A stretch of 64,000 bases of DNA from assembly GCF_000308675.1 (NCBI RefSeq), contig NZ_BAGE01000053.1:186001-250000 (forward strand). The letters run 5' to 3'. Shown piece by piece: positions 47,202 to 56,769 of this stretch. The DNA comes from Nocardia paucivorans NBRC 100373. GTDB lineage: Bacteria > Actinomycetota > Actinomycetes > Mycobacteriales > Mycobacteriaceae. The position numbers and the translations under genes are program-made. Each line of letters begins with the position of its first letter. Positions within the stretch are counted from its first letter, which is position 1. The notes beneath the pieces were generated by a model, which searched no databases, had not been told where the DNA came from, and saw only the letters and a program-made list of their open reading frames with translations.

Positions 47202-49421
47202 GTGCCTGTTGCCCTGACCACCGACCAATCCGCGCTGGCGGAAAGTGTCGCGGGATTCGCCGAACGCCACGGCGCCCGCGAATACACCCGCAAGAACACC
47301 GAGCGGCTGAAACGGGGTGAACGCCCCGACCTCTGGGCGGATCTGGTCGCGCTCGGCCTGCCCGGGGTGCATCTGCCCGAGCAGGTCGGCGGGCAGGATG
47401 GGACCCTCGACGATCTCGCGGTGGTGATCGCGGAGGCGGGGCGCGCATTACTGCCCGGCCCGTTGCTGCCGTCCGTTATCGCGAGCACCGTCGTCGCGAG
47501 CGCGGATCCGGACGAGGCACGTGACGCCGCCCTCCGGCGGTTCGCCGCGGGCGGCACGGGGGCGGTCGTCCTGCCCCAGCACGCGGTACGGCTGTCCGAT
47601 GGTGCCGAACCACGGCTGTCCGGTGTGACCGGTCCGGTTCTCGGTGCCGCCGCCGCGGAATCGTTCCTGGTGGCGGCGACCGAGGAGTCCGGTGCGGTAT
47701 GCGGATGGTTCCTGCTCGAACGGAACACCCCCGGTGTCGAGGTGGAGATACAGGACGGTGTCGACCTGGGCCGCGATATCGCGGTGGTGCGCTTCCGGGA
47801 CGCGGCGGCCGGCGCCGCGCTATCGGGTATCGATACCGACCGGGCAGCCGCCGTCGCGGTGGCATTCCCGGCGGTCGAGGCCGCGGGAGTCATTCGCTGG
47901 TGCTCGGACACCGCCACCGCCTACATCAAGACTCGCAGGCAGTTCGGCCGACCGATCGGCGCCTTTCAGGCGGTGCAGCATCGGGCGGCGCAGTTGCTGA
48001 TCACCGCCGAACTGGCCGCGGCGGCTGCCTGGGACGCGGTTCGGGGTCTCGACGACGAGGCCGATCAACGCACCCACGCCGTGGCGGGGGCTGCGATCAC
48101 GACACTGGGCAATGCGGTGCACGCTGCGGTGGAATGCCTCGCGCTGCACGGCGCCATCGGATTCACCTGGGAACACGATCTGCACCTGTACTGGCGGCGG
48201 GCCATGGCACTGGCCGGACTCGCCGGCCCCCGCGAAACCTGGGAATCACGGCTCGGCGAGGTCGCCCTGCGCGGCCCACGCAATTTCGCGGTACCGCTGC
48301 CGGAGACGGATTCCACCTTCCGCGAATGGGTTTCGGATATCCTCGACCGGGCCGCGGAACTGGACAATCCCACTCCATCCGCGATCGGCGATCACGATTC
48401 GGTGGCCCTCGGCCCGCGTCGCACCCTCCTGGCCGACAGCGGTCTGGTGGCACCGCCTCTGGCCAAGCCCTACGGAATCGAGGCCGGCCCGCTGGAGCAG
48501 CTGATCCTGCAGGACGAGTTCGATCGGCACGGGCTCGCCCAACCCTCCATGGGGATCGGCCAGTGGGTGGTGCCCATCGTCCTGCACCGCGGTACTCCCG
48601 AACAGCTCGAGCGGCTGGCGGGACCGGCGCTGCGCGGCGAGGAGATCTGGTGTCAGCTGTTCAGCGAACCCGAGGCCGGTTCCGATGTGGCCTCGCTGAG
48701 CCTGCGGGCCACCAAGGTCGACGGCGGTTGGCGGTTGAACGGGCAGAAGATCTGGACCACCCTCGCGCACCGGGCCGCCTGGGGTCTGCTGTTGGCCCGC
48801 ACCGATGGCGCGGCCGAACGACATCGAGGACTCACTATGTTCCTCGTCGATATGCACGGCGAGGGTGTCGAGGTCCGTCCCATCACCCAGGCCAGTGGTG
48901 ACGCCGAGTTCAACGAGGTGTTCTTCGACAATGCCTTCGTCCCCGACTCCATGATTCTCGGGGAGCCCGGCCAGGGCTGGGCGCTCACCCTGGAAACCCT
49001 GGCCCAGGAGCGGTTGTTCATCGGCGGTGTCCGGGACCCCGGACACGATCGGCGTATCCGGCAGATCATCGAACGCGGCGAGTACGCCGGTTCACGTGAC
49101 GATGCGGTCCGAGCCCTGGGGCGGATCAGCGCCCGCGGCGCGGCCATCTCGGCGATGAACCTGCGGGAAACCATCCGTCGCCTCGAGGGTCACGGGGTCG
49201 GTCCGGCCACGAGCATCGCCAAGGCCGCCGCCTCCATGCTGCACACCGATGCCGCAGCGGCGGCGTTGAACCTCATCGGTCCCGCGGCCGCGCTGAACGA
49301 GTCCGCCTCCGAACCCGTGCATCACGAACTCGACATCCCCACCTGGGTGATCGGCGGAGGAACTCTGGAGATCCAGCTCAACACCATCGCAACGCTGGTC
49401 ATGGGGCTACCGCGCAAGTAA
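47202..49421 (+). CDS. Double-length acyl-CoA dehydrogenase (two fused ACAD domains, FadE6-like)
   Basis: A 739-residue protein with two acyl-CoA dehydrogenase modules. Module 1 (about 1-380) contains LGLPGVHLPEQVGGQDGTLD and TRRQFGRPIGAFQAVQHR. Module 2 (about 395-739) contains WCQLFSEPEAGSDVASLSLR, GWRLNGQKIWTTLAHRAAWG and the C-terminal WVIGGGTLEIQLNTIA. The layout and length match mycobacterial FadE6-type proteins. It binds FAD and dehydrogenates an acyl-CoA, with electrons passing to ETF; one module may be structural. I choose GTG 47202, preceded by GAGAGA, over a GTG at 47145. No neighbouring beta-oxidation partner is present. Confidence 0.88.
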   Translation: MPVALTTDQSALAESVAGFAERHGAREYTRKNTERLKRGERPDLWADLVALGLPGVHLPEQVGGQDGTLDDLAVVIAEAGRALLPGPLLPSVIASTVVASADPDEARDAALRRFAAGGTGAVVLPQHAVRLSDGAEPRLSGVTGPVLGAAAAESFLVAATEESGAVCGWFLLERNTPGVEVEIQDGVDLGRDIAVVRFRDAAAGAALSGIDTDRAAAVAVAFPAVEAAGVIRWCSDTATAYIKTRRQFGRPIGAFQAVQHRAAQLLITAELAAAAAWDAVRGLDDEADQRTHAVAGAAITTLGNAVHAAVECLALHGAIGFTWEHDLHLYWRRAMALAGLAGPRETWESRLGEVALRGPRNFAVPLPETDSTFREWVSDILDRAAELDNPTPSAIGDHDSVALGPRRTLLADSGLVAPPLAKPYGIEAGPLEQLILQDEFDRHGLAQPSMGIGQWVVPIVLHRGTPEQLERLAGPALRGEEIWCQLFSEPEAGSDVASLSLRATKVDGGWRLNGQKIWTTLAHRAAWGLLLARTDGAAERHRGLTMFLVDMHGEGVEVRPITQASGDAEFNEVFFDNAFVPDSMILGEPGQGWALTLETLAQERLFIGGVRDPGHDRRIRQIIERGEYAGSRDDAVRALGRISARGAAISAMNLRETIRRLEGHGVGPATSIAKAAASMLHTDAAAAALNLIGPAAALNESASEPVHHELDIPTWVIGGGTLEIQLNTIATLVMGLPRK

Positions 49422-49458
49422 CCGACCGGGTTCCTCGCGCGCTTCGGGCGGGGAACCA

Positions 49459-51249
49459 TTACAGGGCGGTGTCCAGCAGATTCGGCAGCCCGGCCAGCCA
49501 CCGCTGTCGGTCGATCTCGCGGGCGGCGTCGAACTCGCCGATCGTCGAGCGCGGCACCAGTTTCGCCCGTTCCGCATCGGACCCGGCCGCATCCAGCACG
49601 GCGTTCGCGGCGGTGCGGCCACCCTCACAGGCGCCTTCCATGGTCGCCAGGTCGATATTGTTGCGGACATAGTCTCCGGCCAGGAACAGGTTGGGAATCG
49701 CGGTGGTCGACGTGGGCCGGTTGTCCCAGGAGCCGACGGTATTGATCAACAGCGGGTCGGCATTGGTGTTCACTCCGGCAGCCGGATCCCAGCGAATGGC
49801 GGGATCGAGGAACCACGAGTGCAGATCGTCGTCGGTGAGCCGATCGGGGAACAGCAACTCTCCCTCCTGCGATCGCGTCACCTGATACCACACCTCACGC
49901 GCCACCTCGTCGGGGTTGCATTCCCGGGCCGGTTTCCGGGTCAGCACACCGGGTGCATCCCAGTCCGAGATACACAGCGACAGCACGTCTTTCACGGTGC
50001 CGTCGCCATAGCTCGCTTCGACCTTCCGCCGCCAGAACTGATTCTGGTTGATCGCGGTCAACCGCCACGGCGATTCGATGAACCCGATATGCCCCGGGCC
50101 GATCGGTTCATCCGTTTTCAGGAAGAACTGGATACCGTTCATCCAGTCCACCCGCAGTTCGCGGATCCGTTCCAGAGCCGGGTCGAGCCGCAGGATCTCC
50201 GGGCTCAGATATTTCGGCACCTGATCGGGCGGGAAGGCCAGGACGAACCAATCGGCCTCCACCGTCGCGGTCCCACCCGTGCGATCGGCCACCTCCGCGC
50301 CGGCGATCAGCCGGTCGCGCACCGTGAGCGAGCGGACCTCGGCACCCAGTTCGAACCGCACTCCTCGGCTGCGCAGATAGGCCACCCAGGGCTCGATCCA
50401 CACCTCACTGGTCGGCCCGTTGAGCACCATGTCCGGATAGCGGTTGTCGTTGCCGCGATTGATGACGTTCAGCAGGAACGCCTCGGCCATATTACAGATG
50501 GTGCGCGCGCTGGCCACATGTTCCTTGGCCGCCACCAGGGTACGGGTGAGAGTGGAAACGAGCAGTTCGTAGTTGATATCGGTTCCGTCCATTCGGGCGA
50601 AATCCTTGAACGAGGTGTACTCCCACTGGCCGAACCGGCGTTCGTCACAGCTGGTGAAATATACGAGCAGGCGCCGCCCGAGACCGAGTGCCCGCTCGGT
50701 CGGCATACGCGGCACCCAGGCCAGACCGCCCAGCATCGAACGAATGGCCCGCTCCGGGTGGAGGGTCAGTCCCATCGCATCGAAGTCGAGCGCGGCGGGG
50801 GTGGTGATATCCGGCCCGTCCCAGGCGGCGGTCAGGGTCAGCGCGGGCACCAGGTTGTCGTAGACACCGTTGGCATTGCCCGGAAACGGAATCCGACGCA
50901 TGGTGTCGGGTATCGCCTGGTAGAAGCCGGGAAAGAAACGGAACCCGTGCTCACCGGGCAATGGTTTGCGACCGCCGGCCACAACCGAGGGCGTCTCGAT
51001 ACTGCGCGCTTTTCCGCCCCAGGCCCGCCGTTCGTACACCGTGACCTCGAAGCCGCGTTCGACCAGTTCGTGCGCCGCGGTCAGACCGGCGATACCGCCA
51101 CCCAGCACCGCCACCCGCCGTTTCGCGGGGGCGGCATCGGCGCGGGTGAGGCCCGCGAGGCCACCGCCGCCCGCCATGGTCACGGCAAGCGCCGCGGAGC
51201 CGACCACACCTTTCATCAGACTTCGGCGGCTGGTTGTGCGGTCGATCAC
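49459..51249 (-). CDS. Tat-exported FAD-dependent amine-oxidase/phytoene desaturase-like oxidoreductase
   Basis: A 596-residue flavoprotein with a twin-arginine signal: TSRRSLMKGVVGSAALAVTM, probable cleavage after DAAPA. The FAD fold follows: VAVLGGGIAGLTAAHELVER, and the amine-oxidase/desaturase pattern GEHGFRFFPGFYQAIPDTMR, with a C-terminal FLAGDYVRNNIDLATMEGAC. This arrangement resembles HpnE- and phytoene desaturase-like proteins, but exported. It would act on the extracytoplasmic face on an isoprenoid or lipid. The start is GTG 51249. Downstream of the TetR gene and co-directional with the other FAD enzyme. Confidence 0.83.
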   Translation of the reverse strand: MIDRTTSRRSLMKGVVGSAALAVTMAGGGGLAGLTRADAAPAKRRVAVLGGGIAGLTAAHELVERGFEVTVYERRAWGGKARSIETPSVVAGGRKPLPGEHGFRFFPGFYQAIPDTMRRIPFPGNANGVYDNLVPALTLTAAWDGPDITTPAALDFDAMGLTLHPERAIRSMLGGLAWVPRMPTERALGLGRRLLVYFTSCDERRFGQWEYTSFKDFARMDGTDINYELLVSTLTRTLVAAKEHVASARTICNMAEAFLLNVINRGNDNRYPDMVLNGPTSEVWIEPWVAYLRSRGVRFELGAEVRSLTVRDRLIAGAEVADRTGGTATVEADWFVLAFPPDQVPKYLSPEILRLDPALERIRELRVDWMNGIQFFLKTDEPIGPGHIGFIESPWRLTAINQNQFWRRKVEASYGDGTVKDVLSLCISDWDAPGVLTRKPARECNPDEVAREVWYQVTRSQEGELLFPDRLTDDDLHSWFLDPAIRWDPAAGVNTNADPLLINTVGSWDNRPTSTTAIPNLFLAGDYVRNNIDLATMEGACEGGRTAANAVLDAAGSDAERAKLVPRSTIGEFDAAREIDRQRWLAGLPNLLDTAL

Positions 51250-51320
51250 GTATCCATATCCTCATCGGCACCGGGCGTAACGCCCGAACGATAGTCGCAT
51301 CCGTACCGGGACGCGACCGG

Positions 51321-51941
51321 TCAGCGACCGATACCGTATTTCATCAGCGGAACGAACGCGATTCGAATGAAGGCCCGCGCGGCCTCCTCGTCGTCGAAGT
51401 CCACCCCGGCCCGGGGCGTCAGCAGCAGCGAATGCGCGAAACGAGCCACCAGTTCCGCGACCGGCCGTGGATCGTAGCGTTCCACCACGCCGAGCTCCTG
51501 CGCCGCCTGCAGCACCCCCACGATGTAGTCGATGCCCTGGGACACCATTTCCTCACCGCGGACGGTGTAGAAGCTCAACACCTCCTCCGGCGCAACCTCG
51601 ATCAGATGGGTCACCAGCGGATGGGTGCGGGTGAGCCGCAGAATGTACAGCACGGTCTCTTCGATCTGCGCCTCGACTCCCGTGGTGGCGGTTGCGATAG
51701 CGCTTGCCTCCGCGAGCACCCGCTCGATTTCCCGGGCCAGCGCGGCCTCGACCAGGGTGTCCTTGTTCTCGAAGCGGCGATAGATCGTCACCCGGTTGAC
51801 CCCCGAACGCCGGGCGATGTCGTCGAGGCTGCTCCGTCGGATGCCGACCTGGAGTATCCGATGCAGGGTTGCGTCGAGAATCCGCTCGTCGACCTCGTCA
51901 CGGCTGCGCACCATGCGGCGGAATTGTAGATGCCGCATCAT
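51321..51941 (-). CDS. TetR-family transcriptional regulator
   Basis: A 206-residue regulator: N-terminal HTH in RILDATLHRILQVGIRRSSL and DDIARRSGVNRVTIYRRFEN (recognition helix VNRVTIYRRF), followed by an all-helical ligand domain. ATG 51941 overlaps the stop of the upstream FAD enzyme gene (ATGA), giving an operon of FAD enzyme, TetR, and Tat-exported FAD enzyme. It probably represses this operon and perhaps the divergent MpaB-family gene. Confidence 0.9.
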   Translation of the reverse strand: MMRHLQFRRMVRSRDEVDERILDATLHRILQVGIRRSSLDDIARRSGVNRVTIYRRFENKDTLVEAALAREIERVLAEASAIATATTGVEAQIEETVLYILRLTRTHPLVTHLIEVAPEEVLSFYTVRGEEMVSQGIDYIVGVLQAAQELGVVERYDPRPVAELVARFAHSLLLTPRAGVDFDDEEAARAFIRIAFVPLMKYGIGR

Positions 51942-53302
51942 CGCGGCCGTGGTGGCAACTCCAGCAGGGCCGCCACCGCTCGTTCCGCGCTCTGCACCGC
52001 ACTTTCCATGGTGGCCGACCAGTCGGTGCGGGTCCAATCGCCGGCCAACACCAGGTTCGGTATGGAGGTCCGCTGGTCCGGGCGCAGTCCGTCGGTACCG
52101 ATGACCTGTGAGAACGTGGCCTTGGGCATCTTCACCACCTGGGCGTGTGCGACCTTCGCCGCAGCGGCCTCCGGATAGTAGCGACGGATCAGTTCCATTT
52201 GTTCGGCGACGATCTCGTCGTTGCTCTTGTGAATCTGCTCATAGGCACCACTGGTGGTGAGACAGTACAACCAGGTGCCGGTGGGGGTGCGGCGGTGCAT
52301 GCGTTGGCGATCGAAAACCTCGTCGATAACCCCGGTGCCGCCGATCAGGGCCTCCATCGCGGTTTTCGTGCGCAATGGCCGGTCGAGGTAGAGGTTGGTG
52401 CTGACGATCGGGGTGACACCCAATTTGTCGGCGGCCGCGTAGATTTCCGCGTGCTCGGGCAATTCGTCGAGCAGTCCGTGGATGCGCGAGTTCGGTACCG
52501 CACACACCACCGCGTCGGCCGGGACCACGGTGCCGTCCATCAGCTCCACCCCGTCGGCCAGACCGTCGGTGACAACGATCCGACGGGCGACGGCGCGGTA
52601 GCGCACCTGCACCCCGTATCGCTCGAACACTTTCTGCGCACCCGTGATGTACAGGGTGTCCAGGTCCACGGTGGGATACCCGATGGTGACGGTCGTACGG
52701 TCGCGCAGCCCGATCCGGATACCGGTGGCCAGCACATCGGCGAACACCTTCGCCGATTCCCGCTGCACCGGTTCGGCTGCGATACCGAGAGCCGGCCAAT
52801 CCCACAGCGCTTCACGGGCTTTCGCGGGCATACCCACCCGCTGGAACCACTGTTCGGTGGTGAGATCGGCGAGATCTTTCGGTTGGCGCAAGGCCTGTCG
52901 CACCAGCAGGGTGGTGGCGCGCAGGGCGCGGAGCCGGTCGAGTACCCCGGCGTCCGGGTGAGCGCCCATCAGGGTGCGAAGGGCGCGAAATCCCGTGGTG
53001 TGCATCAAGACCGCCCGGCCGCCCGGCCAACGCAGGGTGCCGTTGCCCGGGAATTCGACGTACTTCCGGGTGCCCACGCTTTCGAGATAACGGAACAGGC
53101 TGCGGTACCCGCCGGCCACGACATGCTGACCGTTGTCGGGAATATCGTCGACCTCTTCGGCCCGCATCGCCTGGGTGCGGCCGCCCAGCCGGGCGCGACG
53201 TTCCAGCAATGTCACCTGTTTACCCGCCTCGGCGAGCCATACCGCGGCGGCGAGTCCGGCCAGCCCTCCCCCGATGACGACATAGCGACGGGAATCGTTC
53301 AT
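51938..53302 (-). CDS. HpnE-like hydroxysqualene/carotenoid-type FAD desaturase
   Basis: A 454-residue amine-oxidase-fold flavoprotein: YVVIGGGLAGLAAAVWLAEA (FAD fold), LLERRARLGGRTQAM, NGQHVVAGGYRSLFRYLESV, and C-terminal LVLAGDWTRTDWSATMESAV. The pattern fits squalene-associated FAD-dependent desaturases such as HpnE (hydroxysqualene dehydroxylase). Its role is probably oxidation or dehydration of an isoprenoid. No squalene/phytoene synthase or cyclase gene is visible in the window. Start ATG 53302 has a GGAGAGG site upstream. Divergent from the MpaB-family gene across 132 bp. Confidence 0.83.
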   Translation of the reverse strand: MNDSRRYVVIGGGLAGLAAAVWLAEAGKQVTLLERRARLGGRTQAMRAEEVDDIPDNGQHVVAGGYRSLFRYLESVGTRKYVEFPGNGTLRWPGGRAVLMHTTGFRALRTLMGAHPDAGVLDRLRALRATTLLVRQALRQPKDLADLTTEQWFQRVGMPAKAREALWDWPALGIAAEPVQRESAKVFADVLATGIRIGLRDRTTVTIGYPTVDLDTLYITGAQKVFERYGVQVRYRAVARRIVVTDGLADGVELMDGTVVPADAVVCAVPNSRIHGLLDELPEHAEIYAAADKLGVTPIVSTNLYLDRPLRTKTAMEALIGGTGVIDEVFDRQRMHRRTPTGTWLYCLTTSGAYEQIHKSNDEIVAEQMELIRRYYPEAAAAKVAHAQVVKMPKATFSQVIGTDGLRPDQRTSIPNLVLAGDWTRTDWSATMESAVQSAERAVAALLELPPRPR

Positions 53303-53399
53303 CGCGTACCTCTCCGATACCTCGTCCTTCCGCCCCGGAAGGACACCCCACGACCGACCGGTGCGGCGAGTTCTCGATCGTCCACGGCAGATCAGATTA

Positions 53400-53428
53400 T
53401 TGACACAATGTAACAGCGAAAATAAAGT
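53400..53428 (+). promoter_or_regulatory. Promoter with consensus -35 and leaderless start for the MpaB-family gene
   Basis: TTGACA (53400-53405), a 17-nt spacer, then TAAAGT (53423-53428). The ATG at 53435 lies only 6 nt past the -10 hexamer, so transcription would begin at or next to the start codon, giving a leaderless mRNA. This is common in actinobacteria. The spacer region contains an imperfect palindrome (TGACACAATGTAACA) where the adjacent TetR protein could bind. Confidence 0.6.
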
Positions 53429-53434
53429 TGTTGC

Positions 53435-54661
53435 ATGAGTTCCGCGATAACGGCCTCGTCCGTTCCCGCACGGCATCCGGCCGCACCGGTCAAGGTGCCC
53501 GGCCTGCGCCCCTTCGCCCTGTTGATGGGTATCGGCAAACCCGACGCCGAGCAATGGCGACTCATGGGCGAAGATCTCCTGGTCGGTGACGAACCGATGG
53601 ACACCCTGGTCGACTGGATGTACACGACCGGGATGACCGAGACACGGCCGCTGTTCCAACGCGCCCTCGAAAGCGGAATCGACTCCGTCCCCGACGCCCC
53701 GGAACCGCTACGCGCCTTCTTCACCCTCGTCGAAACACCTCCGGACTGGTTGGACGAGAGCCTGGTCCGCCGCGGCGAACAAACCCTGCGCATGGGCGGC
53801 TACGACGGGCTGTACCTGGCCCGCGATGTCTCCTTCCTCGGCGGCTACCTCGCCTCCGGTTTCAACAAGACCTTGTTGCGCACCGGCGCACTGGAGAAGG
53901 GGCCGGCCCAACGGTTCGCCGAAACCATGCAGTGGGCACTCGACGTCCAGAAGGGCATGCAGAAATTCGGCCCCGGCTACCGATCCACCCTGCACGTGCG
54001 TTTCGTACACTCGCTGGTCCGCCGGCATGTCGGCGCCATGCCCGACTGGGACACCGACGCCTGGGGGCTGCCGATCAACCAGACGGATATGGCGGCCACC
54101 CTGGTCGGCGCGTTGATCGCTCCGTTCGTCGGCGGGATCGCCATGGGCATCATCCCCTCTCGCGCCGACCGCGAGGCCGCCGCACATCTGGCCCGTTATG
54201 TCGGTTGGCTCATGGGCGTCGAGGAGAAATGGCTCCCCACCGGATTCCGGGACAGCGTGCGCATCCTCTATCACTGCATGACCGCCATCACGAACCCGGA
54301 CGAAACCACCCGGCAACTGGCCGTCCCCATGGCGAACGATCCCCTGAACTGGCACTACCCGAATCTGCCCCGGTTACGCGGTAGGATCGCCCGCGCTCAG
54401 CACCTATCGATCTCCACCATGTATCTCGGCCCGAAGGCAATGCGCCAACTCGGTATCCGGCCGTATATGCCGCCCTGGTACCCGCTGCTGCGGATTCCCA
54501 TCAACCTCACCCGCAGCATCGCGAACCACCTCGTTCCCGGCGCCCGGCTTCGCGCCGAGCGACGAGGACTGCGCGAACAGGAGGCGTTCCAGCGGCGCCT
54601 GGTCGGTTCCGGCACCGCCGCCGTCGGGCAGTCGGCCCAACATCTGCAGGACACCGCATAG
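53435..54661 (+). CDS. MpaB/Lcp-type (DUF2236) haem oxygenase family protein
   Basis: A 408-residue member of the oxygenase MpaB/latex-clearing protein family. Conserved features: YLARDVSFLGGYLASGFNK, STLHVRFVHSLVRRHV (the arginine/histidine helix of DUF2236), and the INQTDMAATLVGAL segment. Characterised relatives are haem b proteins that oxidatively cleave isoprenoid chains. Placement opposite two isoprenoid-type FAD enzymes supports a role on a polyprenyl or terpenoid substrate. No signal peptide is obvious. Transcribed from a putative leaderless promoter. Confidence 0.82.
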   Translation: MSSAITASSVPARHPAAPVKVPGLRPFALLMGIGKPDAEQWRLMGEDLLVGDEPMDTLVDWMYTTGMTETRPLFQRALESGIDSVPDAPEPLRAFFTLVETPPDWLDESLVRRGEQTLRMGGYDGLYLARDVSFLGGYLASGFNKTLLRTGALEKGPAQRFAETMQWALDVQKGMQKFGPGYRSTLHVRFVHSLVRRHVGAMPDWDTDAWGLPINQTDMAATLVGALIAPFVGGIAMGIIPSRADREAAAHLARYVGWLMGVEEKWLPTGFRDSVRILYHCMTAITNPDETTRQLAVPMANDPLNWHYPNLPRLRGRIARAQHLSISTMYLGPKAMRQLGIRPYMPPWYPLLRIPINLTRSIANHLVPGARLRAERRGLREQEAFQRRLVGSGTAAVGQSAQHLQDTA

Positions 54662-54664
54662 GCC

Positions 54665-55512
54665 GTGCGCCTCACCCGACTCGACGCACCGAGCGTCGGT
54701 GATGACGAGGTGCCGATCGAGGTATGGCGCGCCGGACCGAACTACGGGGACCTCAACGACGCCAGGCCCGGGCGGATACCACCGGGATCGCTACTCGGCT
54801 CCGATGCCGCCGGTATTGCGGTCGGGCCCGGCCGGGCCGCCACCCGATACCCGAGTGGTCGCCCCGGCGACCGGGACTTTCGCCGAACAGGTCGTCCCAT
54901 CGAACGCCCCCGGCGGTGGACCTCGCGGCGGCAGCACTACGGTCGCGGATATCGCCGCCCTGCGCGCTGTGGGCGAGCAGTTTGCTGCCGGGACGACGTG
55001 TGCTGACCAACGGCGCGTCGGGTGGTGGGACGGTTCGCCGTGCGACCGGCCATCCTCGGCGGAGCATATGTGATCGCCTCGGTGGGATGGCCGGAACACG
55101 GCGCCGGCCCGAAGGAGCTCGGCGTCGCCGAGGTCGTGGTCGGGCTCGACGATATCGATACGCCGGTCGATGTGGCACTCGACAGTGTCGGCGCCCCTCT
55201 GGTCGGTCTTCGGCCTGGCAATTGCTCGCGCCGGGCGGTACGCTGCAGAGCATCGGCCGGACATCCGGCGAGACGGCGGGATTTCCGCCCTACTCCACGA
55301 TCGGTCCGGCGAAATTGCTCGTACCGTGCCTCGATGTGGTATCGGCGGGTGCGGATCCGGCCGAACTCGTACGCTTCGTCGAGTCGGGCGCTTCCGGCGG
55401 AGATCGGCCGGTCGGGTCCGCTGGAGCGATTCGACATCGCCGGGGCGCTGCACAACCGACGAATCAATGGCGAGGCCGTTTTCGTTGTGACGGTTCGACC
55501 GCACAACGCTGA
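54665..55512 (+). pseudogene. Zinc-type/quinone oxidoreductase (MDR) pseudogene with multiple frameshifts
   Basis: Starting from a GTG 3 nt after the MpaB-family stop, one frame carries LTRLDAPSVGDDEVPIEVWR and GSLLGSDAAGIAVG, the N-terminal GroES-like domain of quinone oxidoreductases. Other frames carry GTFAEQVVPSNAPGG, RVLTNGASGGGTVR (the NADPH loop), YVIASVGWPEHGAGPKELG and LLAPGGTLQSIGRTSGETAG. The C-terminal end appears as GPLERFDIAGALHNRRINGE, with EAVFVVTV. At least four frame changes are required. Clearly inactive; it was probably part of the same transcript as the MpaB-family gene. Confidence 0.85.
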
Positions 55513-55641
55513 ACGAGTTTTCGTAATATCTCGTAATACCTTGGTCAGGAACAGAATTCGACGATGTGTCTGTCGAATTCGAAAACAGGGATTCACGAGG
55601 CGGCCTTCCGATCCCCCCGAGAACCCCCGGCATTTCATACG

Positions 55642-55668
55642 CTGTTAACACCCCTCGAGTTTGTTAAC
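55642..55668. promoter_or_regulatory. Paired TGTTAAC elements upstream of the second glycine-zipper gene
   Basis: TGTTAAC occurs at 55642-55648 and 55662-55668, 20 bp apart (two helical turns), each centred on the palindrome GTTAAC. They lie about 130 bp upstream of the start codon and may bind a dimeric regulator side by side. Unknown regulator. Confidence 0.4.
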
Positions 55669-55795
55669 CCGTGCTTACCACTTCGGCAACACATTCGTGA
55701 TCGACAGATTACAACCTCGTTAGATCCGCTGTGCCGGCGGAACTTTCACCTCTATGTCCGAGAGGTGAAGGGAATCTCGAGGAAGTGGTACAGGT

Positions 55796-56485
55796 ATGAG
55801 AATGAGGACGGTCACAACCGTTACCGCGCTGGCCATTGCCGCGGTCGGTGTCACGAGCGGCCAGGCCGCCGCGGCGCCCGCCCCGACACCCCCGCCGGGA
55901 ACGACCGTGCAGACCGATATCCTTCCGGGAATTCACTACACCGCGAACGTGGTCGACCAATCGGTTGTACTGCGCACCGATGCGGGAACGCTCACCACTC
56001 AGGGAACGCAATTCCAGGTACTCGACGACGAGGGGCGTCTGGTGGCCGGAATGCCGTTGACCTATCTCAAAGACGGGATGGAGTGGCCGATCGCAGCCCG
56101 AGTCGAGGGGAATACGGCTGTTTTCACGCCGAGCACCAACCCGGCCGAGGCGCGCCCGGCCACCATGCTGCAACCGGTCACGACCGAGGAAATCGGCGGG
56201 GTCGACCCCGACACCGCCTTGGGCACGGCCTCCACCCAATTCGGCCTGGCCGTCAGCATCGGCACCCTGCTCGGTTCGCTCATCGGAGGCGCACTGGGCT
56301 GTGTCGCAGGCGCCGTCATCGGAGCTCCCCTGGTGGTTCCGACCTTCTTCGTCGGTCCGATCGGCCTGTGTCTCACGGGTGGCGGGGTCGGCATCACCAT
56401 CGGCGCCGCCGTGGGAATGATCGCCCTCGGGGTTCCGGTCGGTATCGCCAGCGCCATCCAGTTCTACAACTCGGTCTACGGCTGA
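55796..56485 (+). CDS. Secreted glycine-zipper protein, paralogue of the one at 38237
   Basis: A 229-residue exported protein: MRMRTVTTVTALAIAAVGVT with cleavage after GQAAAA. The middle has the same beta pattern as the paralogue (VVLRTDAGTLTTQGTQFQVL, GMPLTYLKDGMEWPIAARVE), and the C-terminal half is a Gly-rich zipper (IGTLLGSLIGGALGCVAGAV, GGGVGITIGAAVG) containing two cysteines at equivalent places. It ends at AIQFYNSVYG without the Pro-rich tail. Unknown function; possible membrane insertion via the glycine zipper. A hairpin terminator follows. Confidence 0.78.
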   Translation: MRMRTVTTVTALAIAAVGVTSGQAAAAPAPTPPPGTTVQTDILPGIHYTANVVDQSVVLRTDAGTLTTQGTQFQVLDDEGRLVAGMPLTYLKDGMEWPIAARVEGNTAVFTPSTNPAEARPATMLQPVTTEEIGGVDPDTALGTASTQFGLAVSIGTLLGSLIGGALGCVAGAVIGAPLVVPTFFVGPIGLCLTGGGVGITIGAAVGMIALGVPVGIASAIQFYNSVYG

Positions 56486-56506
56486 TGCCCTGATCGGCCC
56501 GATGAT

Positions 56507-56535
56507 GCCCGGTGCACCACTATGGCGCACCGGGC
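56507..56535 (+). terminator. Hairpin terminator after the glycine-zipper gene
   Basis: GCCCGGTGC (56507-56515) and GCACCGGGC (56527-56535) form a perfect 9-bp stem with an 11-nt loop, followed by TTGCCGTTTTC with a short T run. It lies 21 bp past the stop codon. Confidence 0.75.
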
Positions 56536-56769
56536 ATTGCCGTTTTCGATATCCGCAGCACAGCCGTTCGCGGCACCGCTGTGCGCAACGGGGCCGCATA
56601 CGAATTCTTCGAACCCGAGCCCGGCAGACCGAGGGCAACGCCGGACCATCGCTTCCGGCCGTCAGACGGGTGGCCTCGATCCGCGACACGGATGCGGTCG
56701 CGGCACACGAGCGCCCGATGACGGAACCGCCTGTATCGGAACGGCCCCGGCTCGAGAGGATCTCATGCT

